Position numbers and translations under genes: made by a program. Of a stretch of 64,000 nucleotides of DNA, positions 25,430 through 33,800 are shown one piece after another. How positions within the stretch are numbered: position 1 is the first letter of the stretch; each line of letters starts with the position of its first letter. The notes beneath the pieces were generated by a model, which searched no databases, was not told the DNA's origin, and saw only the letters and a list, made by a program, of their open reading frames with translations. This DNA is from Tessaracoccus timonensis (GTDB lineage: Bacteria > Actinomycetota > Actinomycetes > Propionibacteriales > Propionibacteriaceae), in the NCBI RefSeq assembly GCF_900343145.1, contig NZ_LT996886.1, forward strand, positions 806,001-870,000. The letters are read 5' to 3'.

Positions 25430-27066
25430 CAGTTGCTACCTTCCGGGATCATCTCGATCGCGTGCACGGGGCACTGCTCATAACAGGTGGCGCATCCGGT
25501 GCATCGCTCGTAGTCAAAGCGGTATCGGTTGCCTGGCCCGAGTTTGATCACCGCATCTTCGGGGCAGGCGCCGTAGCAGCCGTCGCATTCGAAGCAGTTG
25601 CCGCAGCTCAAGCAGCGCTGGGCTTCGAAGCGGGCCTCTTCGGCGGTCAGCGACTGCACCACTTCCTGGAAGTCAGCGATGCGCTCGGTGGCGTCGGCTT
25701 CTTGCTGGGCCCGACGCTCGTGCCCGCCGAAGTACCACAGGTTCATGGAGTCGAGGCGCACTTCCGGATGCTTGGTCGCCGGATCGTGCACCTCCATGTT
25801 CAGCCAGGCATCGATGCGTTTGGCGGCTCGCTTGCCGTGGCCAGTGCCGATGGTGACGGTGCGGTCGGAGGGCACCATGTCGCCGCCGGCGAAGATGCCG
25901 GGCACGGCGGTCATGAGCGTGTCGGGGTCGACGTCGACGACGTCGTCGTGGAAGGCCATGCCGGGGATGTCATGCAGGAACGCGGTGTCGGCACGCTGGC
26001 CGAGAGCGAGGATCACGGTGTCGGCTTCCAACGTCTCGTACTTGCCGGTGCCGACGGCCTTGCCGTTCTCGTCGAGTTCCATAATCTCGACGGTGACGGC
26101 CTCGGAGCCCATCTCCTTGATGGTGCGCAGCCAGTTCATCTTGACGCCCTCGCGCTCGGCGTCCAAGCGCTCCTCCTCGTGCGCCGGCATCTGCTCCTGG
26201 GTGCGCCGGTACACGACGACGGACTCCTCCGCGCCGAGACGACGGGCGACGCGGGCGGCGTCCATGGCTGTGTTGCCGCCGCCGTAGATGGCCACGCGAC
26301 GGCCAATCACCGGGCGTTCGCCCGAGGCCACGTCGCGCAGGAAGCTGACAGCGTCGACCATCTTGGATGCGTCCATGCTCGGGATGTCGACGCGCTTGGA
26401 GATGTGGGCGCCGACGGCGACGAAGACAGCGTCGAAGTTGCCCTCCTTTTGCGTTGCGAGGAGGTCTTTCACCGGGCTGTTCTGGTGGATGGTGACACCG
26501 AACTTGATGAGACGGTCGAGCTCCGCGTCGAGCACGTCGCGCGGCAGGCGGTACTCGGGGATGCCGTAGCGCATCATGCCGCCCGGCTTGTCGCCGGCGT
26601 CGAAGATCTCGACCTCGTGGCCCAGCCGGGTGAGGTGATACGCGGCGGAGAGCCCCGACGGTCCTGAGCCAACCACCATGACGCGACGCCCAGAGCTGCG
26701 GGTCGGCGTCGGGAATTCCCAGCCCTCGGCGATGGCGAGATCGCCGAGGTGACGTTCGACGGAGCGGATCGAGACTGCGGTGTCGAGGTCGCCGCGGTTA
26801 CACGACACCTCGCAGGGGTGGTAGCACACGCGGCCGTGGATGGCGGGGAATGGGTTGTCCTGGACGAGCTGCTGCCAGGCTTCCTTCGCTTTGCCGGCCT
26901 TCACGAGCCGCAGGTATTCCTGGATGTTCTCCCCCGCTGGGCATGCGGCGTTGCACGGTGGCAGCAAGTCCTGGTAGATCGGTCGGCGGTCTCGCACCGG
27001 CCCAACTCGCCCTCGCGACGATGCCAGATCGGGAAGGATCGTCATGTCCTTACGACGGTTCTCCAT
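25429..27066 (-). CDS. FAD- and NAD(P)-dependent oxidoreductase with four Fe-S cysteine motifs (GltD-like)
   Basis: Multidomain electron-transfer flavoprotein, 545 residues from ATG 27066 (TAGGAGG ribosome site). N-terminal cysteine motifs CNAACPAG and CYHPCEVSC bind Fe-S clusters as in glutamate synthase small subunits. The FAD loop is VVGSGPSGLSAAYHL; the NAD(P)H loop is IYGGGNTAMDAA; a C-terminal double [4Fe-4S] domain reads CLSCGNCFECDGCYGAC and CTGCATCYEQCPVHA. Cotranscribed with nifJ, it probably passes electrons between ferredoxin and NADP(H). It is not glutamate synthase, since no large subunit is nearby. NADP versus NAD use cannot be told by eye. Confidence 0.85.
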   Translation of the reverse strand: MENRRKDMTILPDLASSRGRVGPVRDRRPIYQDLLPPCNAACPAGENIQEYLRLVKAGKAKEAWQQLVQDNPFPAIHGRVCYHPCEVSCNRGDLDTAVSIRSVERHLGDLAIAEGWEFPTPTRSSGRRVMVVGSGPSGLSAAYHLTRLGHEVEIFDAGDKPGGMMRYGIPEYRLPRDVLDAELDRLIKFGVTIHQNSPVKDLLATQKEGNFDAVFVAVGAHISKRVDIPSMDASKMVDAVSFLRDVASGERPVIGRRVAIYGGGNTAMDAARVARRLGAEESVVVYRRTQEQMPAHEEERLDAEREGVKMNWLRTIKEMGSEAVTVEIMELDENGKAVGTGKYETLEADTVILALGQRADTAFLHDIPGMAFHDDVVDVDPDTLMTAVPGIFAGGDMVPSDRTVTIGTGHGKRAAKRIDAWLNMEVHDPATKHPEVRLDSMNLWYFGGHERRAQQEADATERIADFQEVVQSLTAEEARFEAQRCLSCGNCFECDGCYGACPEDAVIKLGPGNRYRFDYERCTGCATCYEQCPVHAIEMIPEGSN

Positions 27067-27148
27067 CAGTTGCCTCCTACGACGCCATGTAGCAGCCACT
27101 GTAGACCCTCGTCTCGATTGTGAACGAAGCACCCACCATTTGCCGATA

Positions 27149-27188
27149 CTGTGAAATTAGTTGCGGTTTTCCGCACCAAATTGCACAG
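27149..27188. promoter_or_regulatory. 40-bp imperfect palindrome upstream of the PFOR operon
   Basis: GTGAAATTAGTTGCGG (27151-27166), loop TTTT, CCGCACCAAATTGCAC (27171-27186); 13 of 16 positions pair, plus two outer pairs. It lies about 85-120 nt upstream of the first gene and away from the aldolase terminator, so it may be an operator or an RNA hairpin in the leader. Confidence 0.5.
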
Positions 27189-27254
27189 CATCATGGGTGT
27201 CGTCTACACCGTGCAGCGACGGCGGCCCGCCCCGCGTCGAGGCAACGCAAAAGA

Positions 27255-27287
27255 ACGGGGCACCCTCTCCAAGAGAGGATGCCCCGT
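27255..27287 (-). terminator. Rho-independent terminator of fba
   Basis: GC-rich stem ACGGGGCA...TGCCCCGT with a near-continuous inner stem CCTCTC/GAGAGG. On the minus strand it is followed by TCTTTT. Confidence 0.88.
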
Positions 27288-27307
27288 CGGGTGGAGGGAG
27301 AGTTACG

Positions 27308-28330
27308 TCACTTGATCGCGGTGCCAGCGGAGCGGAGCGCTTCGCAGGCCTCGACGACACGCTGGGCCATGCCGGCTTCTGCGGCCTTGCCCCACGAGCG
27401 CGGGTCGTACATCTTCTTGTTGCCGACCTCGCCGTCGATCTTCAGCATGCCGTCGTAGTTCTTGAACATGTGTTCCACGACGGGGCGGCTGAAGGCGTAC
27501 TGCGTGTCGGTGTCGATGTTCATCTTGATGACGCCGTAGTCGACCGCGTCCGAGATTTCCTGCGCGGTGGAGCCGGAGCCGCCGTGGAAGACGAGGTCGA
27601 AGGGCTTGTCCTTGCCGTACTTCGCGCCACAGGCGTCCTGGATCTCCTTGAGGATCTCCGGGCGCAGCTTCACGAAGCCGGGCTTGTAGGCGCCGTGCAC
27701 GTTGCCGAAGGTGAGTGCAGTAATGTAGCGGCCCTTTTCGCCGGTGCCCAGCACTTCGAGGGTGCGCATGCCGTCCTCGACGGTGGTGTACAGCTTCTCG
27801 TTGATCTCGCCGGTGACGCCGTCTTCCTCGCCGCCGACTGCGCCAACCTCGATTTCGAGGATGAGCTTGGCCTTCGACGTGCGAGAGAGCAGTTCGTCAG
27901 CGATCTGCAGGTTCTCTTCGACCTCGATGGCGGAGCCGTCCCACATGTGGGAGTTGAACAGGGGGTTCTCGCCGCGGTCGACGCGCTCCTGGGAGATGGC
28001 GATCAGCGGGTTGACGTACTTGTCCAGCTTTTCCTTCTGGCAGTGGTCGGTGTGCAGCGCGATGTTCACGGGGTAGTTCTTGGCAACTTCCTCTGCGTAC
28101 TTCGCCAGTGCGACGGCGCCGGTCACCATGTCCTTGATCGTCGAGCCCGAAGCGTATTCGGCGCCGCCGGTGGAGACCTGGATGATGCCGTCGGAGCCAG
28201 CCTCAGCGAAGCCACGGATGGCTGCGTTGACCGTCTGCGAAGAGGTGATGTTGATGGCGGGGTAGGCGAAGGAACCGGCCTTCGCGCGGTCGATCATCTC
28301 GCCGTAAACTTCAGGGCTTGCAATGGGCAT
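27308..28330 (-). CDS. fba: Class II fructose-bisphosphate aldolase
   Basis: Zinc-dependent aldolase of glycolysis and gluconeogenesis, cleaving fructose 1,6-bisphosphate to DHAP and glyceraldehyde 3-phosphate. 340 residues, class IIA length. Active-site stretches: ALHTDHCQKEKLDKYV with the Zn-binding His and catalytic Asp, LEIEVGAVGGEEDGV, FGNVHGAYKPG with a Zn His, and VFHGGSGSTAQEI for phosphate binding. AGAGG ribosome site. It has its own terminator. In this window it could also receive the DHAP produced by inositol breakdown. Confidence 0.96.
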   Translation of the reverse strand: MPIASPEVYGEMIDRAKAGSFAYPAINITSSQTVNAAIRGFAEAGSDGIIQVSTGGAEYASGSTIKDMVTGAVALAKYAEEVAKNYPVNIALHTDHCQKEKLDKYVNPLIAISQERVDRGENPLFNSHMWDGSAIEVEENLQIADELLSRTSKAKLILEIEVGAVGGEEDGVTGEINEKLYTTVEDGMRTLEVLGTGEKGRYITALTFGNVHGAYKPGFVKLRPEILKEIQDACGAKYGKDKPFDLVFHGGSGSTAQEISDAVDYGVIKMNIDTDTQYAFSRPVVEHMFKNYDGMLKIDGEVGNKKMYDPRSWGKAAEAGMAQRVVEACEALRSAGTAIK

Positions 28331-28409
28331 GGGGGCCTCTTTTCCTAGAACTAGCCGACTGTGTCGTCCCCCAGCCTATCGCCCGGCGAAAGGCAGCGAC
28401 AGGGAGGGC

Positions 28410-28946
28410 TCACGCAGTGCGTTCAAGTTTGGCTGCGTCGAGGTGGTGCTTACCGAGTGAGCACGCCGTAATCATCGAATCCAGCACAGCGGGGCTCGCG
28501 TCGAGGAAGCTGAGCGGCACCTCCACCACGCGCTGGCCATTGGCGTCGACGGCGATCCGCGGCCCCGCACCTCCCGAGCCTCCGACGACGGGGATGCGCT
28601 CGATGTTGCGCCACGGAACCGCCACCTGCTTTGGCCAGACGAAGGACAGCCCCTCCGGGTCGATGTGGAAGGTGACGCCGTCGGGGATGCGTGCGAGGTC
28701 TTTCTTCGCATTGCTGAGGCTGACGAGGCTCACGACTAGCCAAAACACGGAACTTCCCACCCACAACACGGCGCCGAGGACAATCCACAGCGTCGGCCAG
28801 TCGGGGCGGAACCAGATCAGGATCACCGCGAGGATCACCGTCGAGATGGCGAACGTCAGCCAGCGCCACCGCAACGTGCGGCGTTGGCGAGCGACCCGCG
28901 ACGACGTGGGGATCGGCGTGAGGTGCACCGAAAACCGTTCCTGCAT
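28410..28946 (-). CDS. Hypothetical membrane protein
   Basis: Roughly 178 residues with two adjacent transmembrane segments (about 30-50 and 57-78) and a C-terminal cytoplasmic domain (ARIPDGVTFHIDPEGLSFVWPKQVAVPWRNIERI) that looks like the PH-like domains of small actinobacterial membrane proteins. Function unknown. The start is uncertain: ATG 28946 is taken, a GTG at 28955 is equally possible, and neither has a clear ribosome site. It lies between fba and an RNA methyltransferase gene on the same strand. Confidence 0.7.
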   Translation of the reverse strand: MQERFSVHLTPIPTSSRVARQRRTLRWRWLTFAISTVILAVILIWFRPDWPTLWIVLGAVLWVGSSVFWLVVSLVSLSNAKKDLARIPDGVTFHIDPEGLSFVWPKQVAVPWRNIERIPVVGGSGGAGPRIAVDANGQRVVEVPLSFLDASPAVLDSMITACSLGKHHLDAAKLERTA

Positions 28947-29027
28947 GGGGTTCACTTTAGTGCGACGAGCGCCGACGGGTGGGCCGACCGCCGGTCCGCT
29001 TCTCCGACGGTGCGCCTCGCTCCCCGC

Positions 29028-29675
29028 TTATTCGTGGTGGAGGCGCCAGTGGTACATCGCGATGGCGGCCGCGGCGCCGGCGTTCATGCTGCGCGTCGAG
29101 CCGTACTGCGTGATGGCGACGAGTTTCTCGCAGCCGGCGACCATATCGTCGGTGAGGCCTGGGCCTTCGGAGCCAAAGATGAGGCAGGTGCGCGTGGGCA
29201 GCACAGTGGTTTCCAGCGGCACGGAGCCGGCCAGGTTGTCGACGCCCACGGGCGTGATGCCGGCGTCGCGGAGGAACGCGAAGAGGGAGGCTTCGTCTGG
29301 GTGGTGGTGGACGTGGAGGTAGCGGTCGGTGACCATCGCGCCGCGGCGGTTCCACCGTCGCTTCCCGACGATGTGCACGCCCGCGACGTTGAAGGCGTTG
29401 GCGGTGCGCACCATGGAGCCGATGTTGAAGTCGTGTTCCCAGTTTTGGATGGCGACATGTAGCGGCGCACGATGCTTGTCGAGCTCTGCAACGATGGCTT
29501 CCACGCTCCAGTACCGGAACTCGTCGAGCACGTTGCGACGGTCGCCCTCGGCGAGGAGGGTGGCGTCGAGGCGCGGGTCGTCGGGCCAGGGCTCAGGGTG
29601 CGGGCCGACGCCGACGTTCGGCGCCGTGGGGTCATCGTCGGGGGTAGTCACGGGCACAGCATACGGTGACGACAC
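29028..29675 (-). CDS. TrmH/SpoU-family RNA 2'-O-methyltransferase
   Basis: Knotted (SPOUT) SAM-dependent methyltransferase, 215 residues. All three SpoU motifs are present: HDFNIGSMVRTANAFN (motif 1, with the catalytic Arg), TCLIFGSEGPGLTDD (motif 2) and QYGSTRSMNAGAAAAIAMYHW (motif 3). The first 45 residues are a Pro/Asp-rich extension. The RNA target (tRNA or rRNA) is not deducible. The farthest start is GTG 29675; in-frame GTG codons 6 and 8 residues on are alternatives. It is divergent from the kinase gene at 29726. Confidence 0.88.
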   Translation of the reverse strand: MSSPYAVPVTTPDDDPTAPNVGVGPHPEPWPDDPRLDATLLAEGDRRNVLDEFRYWSVEAIVAELDKHRAPLHVAIQNWEHDFNIGSMVRTANAFNVAGVHIVGKRRWNRRGAMVTDRYLHVHHHPDEASLFAFLRDAGITPVGVDNLAGSVPLETTVLPTRTCLIFGSEGPGLTDDMVAGCEKLVAITQYGSTRSMNAGAAAAIAMYHWRLHHE

Positions 29676-29725
29676 CGGCTGGACGAAGAGGCGCGGATGC
29701 GCCGGGCAGCACTAGGATTTCCCGC

Positions 29726-30541
29726 ATGGTGAATTACGCATTTACGATTGCAGGCTCCGAGGCCACGGGTGGCGCGGGAGCTCAAACCGACATCAAGACC
29801 TTCCACGAGCTGGGCACGTTCGCCGTCGCGGCGCTCACGTGCATCGTGTCGTTCGACCCGAAGAACAGCTGGGGGCACCGCTTCGTGCCGGTGGATCCGC
29901 AGGTGATCCGCGACCAAATCGAGGCCGTCACCGCCGTGCACCCCGTCGACACGGTGAAGATCGGCATGCTCGGCGCGCCGGACACCATCGACGCGGTGGC
30001 GGACGAGCTCGGCAAGCGCGAGTGGCGCAACGTCGTGGTCGACCCGGTGCTGATCTGCAAGGAGGACACCGTCACCGCCGCGAAGGCCACCGACGACCTG
30101 CTGCGCGAGCGCATCCTCCCCCACGCCACCGTGCTCACCCCGAATGCCATCGAGGCGGAGATTCTGTCGGGCATCAAGGTGACGGATGTGGAGTCGCTCA
30201 AGGAGGCTGCGAAGGTCATCCAGGAGAGCGGCGTGCCGTACGTCGTCGCGAAGGGTGGCGCACTGCTGGCGGGCGACGACGCCGTCGATGTGCTGTACGA
30301 CGGGGAGTCTTTCACCGAGTACCGCGCGCCGAAGATTGGTGAGCGCTACGTCACCGGCGCCGGCTGCACCCTGGCCGCGGCGATCACGGCGGAGCTGGCG
30401 AAGGGCGCGACGGTGCCCGACGCCGTGCAGACCGCCAAGGAGTTCGTGACGTACGCGATTCAGCACCGCGTCGAACCGCCGACCCCGTTCGACGAAGTGC
30501 GCCAGCTCGGCTACCAGGAGTCCAAGCGCTCGGCTGGATGA
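29726..30541 (+). CDS. Pyridoxine/hydroxymethylpyrimidine kinase (PdxK/ThiD-like)
   Basis: Ribokinase-fold vitamin kinase, 271 residues from ATG 29726 with AGGA 8 nt upstream. The N-terminal IAGSEATGGAGAQTDIKTF is the ThiD/PdxK substrate loop; the C-terminal YVTGAGCTLAAAITAELAKG carries the anion hole and the Cys of the CC-type PdxK/ThiD lineage. A separate, clearer thiD lies in the thiamine operon (44835-45686), so this copy more probably acts in pyridoxal 5'-phosphate salvage, as the S. aureus-type PdxK does. That assignment is inference. Confidence 0.8.
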   Translation: MVNYAFTIAGSEATGGAGAQTDIKTFHELGTFAVAALTCIVSFDPKNSWGHRFVPVDPQVIRDQIEAVTAVHPVDTVKIGMLGAPDTIDAVADELGKREWRNVVVDPVLICKEDTVTAAKATDDLLRERILPHATVLTPNAIEAEILSGIKVTDVESLKEAAKVIQESGVPYVVAKGGALLAGDDAVDVLYDGESFTEYRAPKIGERYVTGAGCTLAAAITAELAKGATVPDAVQTAKEFVTYAIQHRVEPPTPFDEVRQLGYQESKRSAG

Positions 30542-30780
30542 TTGAGTAGCCGCCCCGGTCATCTCGATGATTGAGTAGCGGGCGGCGCGGCACCCCTGCC
30601 CTCCCCCACTCGACTCGATGATTGAGTAGCCACGCCCCGAGCCCCTCGATGATTGAGTAGCACCCGCAGGGTGCGTATCGAAATCATCCCCCGGGTTTCG
30701 ATACGCGGGCTACGCCCGCTACTCAACCACCGGGCGGCGCCCCCGACCGTCGAGTAGGCCCGAAGGGCCGTATCGAGGCG
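30537..30780. repeat. Array of GATTGAGTAG/GGTTGAGTAG repeat units
   Basis: At least six units. Four copies of TGATTGAGTAG on the plus strand (about 30540, 30569, 30617, 30650), a unit with CGTATCGAAATCA, an inverted unit GGTTTCGATACGCGGGC...CTACTCAACC (30692-30729), then CGAGTAGGCCCGAAGGGCCGTATCGAGG. With A3 it fills the gene-free stretch 30542-30877 between convergent genes. Confidence 0.88.
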
Positions 30781-30788
30781 CAGCACAC

Positions 30789-30838
30789 ATAAGGAATGAG
30801 GGATTCCACCATTTTCGGTGGAATCCCTCATTCCTTAT
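30789..30838. repeat. Palindromic element family A, copy A3
   Basis: Perfect 22-bp arms with loop ATTTTC, the reverse complement of the A2 loop. It lies 40 nt beyond the stop of the surface-protein gene and directly after the GATTGAGTAG array. Confidence 0.95.
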
Positions 30839-30877
30839 CGGCGGCCGGACTCTACCCAGCCCTCATCCAGGCCAGGC

Positions 30878-33800
30878 TTACGACCTGCTCCTGCGACGGA
30901 ACACCGCCGCCAGTGCGACGCCCAGGCACATCACTGCCGTCAGGCAGGTAGTCACCAGCGTGTCCGCCATGCCTGCCACGCCGGTGCCCGGAAGCCCAGG
31001 CTTGGGCGTCGGGTGCACACTCGGGCTGCCCTGACCGTCGGGATTGGGCGTACGCGACGGGGGCTGCGTCGGCGAAGGTGTCGGCATCGGGCTCGGCTCC
31101 GGCCTCGGGTCGGGCTTCGGCGTGCAATCGCACGTGCTCTTACCGCCCACGCGGATGATCTGCTTCACCGGAGCCTTCGTCTGCTCGCGGGTCTCGTCAG
31201 CATCGCCCACGGGCTGACCGTTCACGACCTTCTGCGTGATGGTGATGCTCTCTTCGCCTTCGACGCCCTTCTGGTCAATGACCTTCTTGCCGGCCTCCAG
31301 GCTGTTGTCGATCACCACGACGGTCTCGAACGGCAGGCGAGCGGTGGTCTTGTGCGTCCACTCCTGAGGCGGAAGATTCGGGCCAACTTCGATGATGCGC
31401 TCCACAGGTTCTGTACGGTCCTGCGACTGCTCGATGGCGGTCTCACCATTCACGGCAGTGAACTTCGCCGTGTACTTGACCTCGCCGTTCTTGCCCTCCT
31501 GCACGACCTTCACCTCGCCGGGGGCGAGTGCAGGGTTGGTGCGCACCGTCGTCGGGTACGGGATGGATTCCTTCCATTCGACGTTCTTCTCGACGGCTGC
31601 CGTCTTCGTGCCGACGCGGATCACGTGGTCGACGGGCTCCTCAATGACCTTTTCAGTCACGGTGGATTCGCCGTCGGGGTTCGAGTTCGTCACCTTCTGC
31701 GTGATGGTGACTTCCTTCTTGCCGGGCTTGCCCTCGGTATCCACCTTGGTCTCGCCAGCGGGGATCGTCGGGTCGTAGATCACCTTGACCTTGAACGGCA
31801 CCTCGGTCTCGAACACCTTCTTCACTTCACCCTCAGTCTTGGTGCCGACGCGGATGATGGCCTTCTTGGGGGCCTTCGTCTCCGACGTGGTGATCGTCGG
31901 ATCGCCCACGGGCTTGCCGTCCTTGATCTCCTGCGTGACGGTGATCTCCTCTGCACCCTTCTCGCCCTGCTGGTCGACCTTCTGCTCGCCGGCCTTCAGG
32001 GTGTTATCGAAGATGATCTCCGTCTCGAAGTTGATCTCTCGGGTGGTCTTGGCAGTCAGCGTCTGATCGTCGACGGTCGGACCGTACTCAATGACCTCGT
32101 TGACCGGGGCCTTGGTCTGCTTCTCCTCAGGCGTGACGGTTGCGTCGCTGCCCTTGGCAGTGAAGTCAGCCGTGTAGGTCTTCTCACCAGGCACGCCCTT
32201 CTGGACGACCTTAATCTCACCCGGCTTCAACTCCGGATTCGGGCGAATCTCAACCTCAAACGGAACCTGAGCAGTCCAAGTAACCGTCGAAGAAGCCTCA
32301 GACGGCTTCGTGCCAACCTTGATGACCTGGTCCACCGGCTGCTCGGTGACCTTCTCGTCGACGGTGGCCTCGCCATCCGGCTGAGAGTTCGTCACCTTCT
32401 GGGTCACCGTGATGGTCTTCTTACCTGGCTTACCCTCGGTCACAGTCTCGGAGGTGCCAGCTGGCATGTTCGGATCGAACTCGATCCTGACGCCGAACGG
32501 AACCTCAGCCTCAACCGTCTTCGTGGTTTCGCCCGTGGTCTTGGTGCCGACGCGGATCTTCGCGTTCTTCGGCTCCTTGGTGCGCTCAGTCGTCACTTCC
32601 GGCTCACCGTCCGGTTTGCCGTCCTTGATCTTCTGGGTGGAGGTGACGACCTCGGTACCAAGTTCGCCCTGCTGATCGACGACCTGCTTGCCCTGTTCCA
32701 GCGTGTCATCGAAGATGATCTCAGTATCGAACGGAACTGGCTTCTCCACCTTGGTCACCACAGACGTGTCCTCAGCCGCCGGACCGTACTCAATGATCTC
32801 GTTGACCGGGGCCTTGGTCTGCTTCTCTTCAGGGGTGACCGTTGCCTGGTCACCCTTAGCAGTGAAGTCAGCGGTGTAGGTCTTCTCACCAGGCACGCCC
32901 TTCTGGACAACCTTGATCTCGCCCGGCTTCAGCTCAGGGTTCGGGCGAGTAATAACCTCGAACGGAACCTGCGCAGTCCAGGTGACCTTCGAAGAAGCCT
33001 CAGACGGCTTCGTGCCGACCTTGATGACCTGGTCAACCGGCTGCTTGGTGATCTCCTCGGTGATCTGAGGGTCGCCAGGCTTGGAGTTGACGATCTCGCG
33101 CGTGATCGTCACCGTCTTCTCACCAGGAACACCCTCGGTCACAACCTCAGACTTACCGGCAGGCATGTTCGGATCGAATTCGATCTTCACACCGAACGGA
33201 ACCTCAGACTTCACGGTCTCGGTGTTCTCACCAGTGGTCTTGGTGCCGACGCGGATGATCTGCTCGGTTGGTTCCTTCGTGCGCTCAGTCGTCACGGTCG
33301 GATCACCAGAAGGCTTACCGTCCACGATCTTTTGAGTCGAAGTCACAACCTCAGTACCAAGTACACCTTGCTGATCAATCTTCTGCTCACCCGCGGCCAA
33401 GGTGTCGTCGAATACAACCTTGGTCTCGAATGGAACAGGCTTCTCCGTCTTGGTGACCAGCTCGCTCGGGGCCGAGCGCGGACCGTACTCGATGATGCGA
33501 GGCTTCGGTTCCTTGGTGGTTTCTTCCTCAGCTACCTGAGCCTCGGAGCCCTTGGCGGTGAACTTTGCGGTGTAGGTCTTCTCGCCGTTCTCACCTTCCT
33601 GAACAACCCTGGTCTCACCAGGCTTCAGCTCCGGGTTCTCGCGAACCTCGGTCGGGTACGGAATCGGAACCTTCCAGGTCACGTCCTTCGCGCTCTCGGC
33701 AGGCTTGGTGCCGATAACGACGACCTCACTCTGAGGCTCTTCGGAGCGCTCCCAGGTGCCGTCCTTCTTCATCTTCTCCTTGCCAGGCTTGCCCTTGGTC

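Noticed and set aside
30537-30780. CRISPR array made of GATTGAGTAG units
   Set aside because: Spacing is irregular, units occur in both orientations, and the same repeat is scattered over the window. It is an interspersed repeat cluster.
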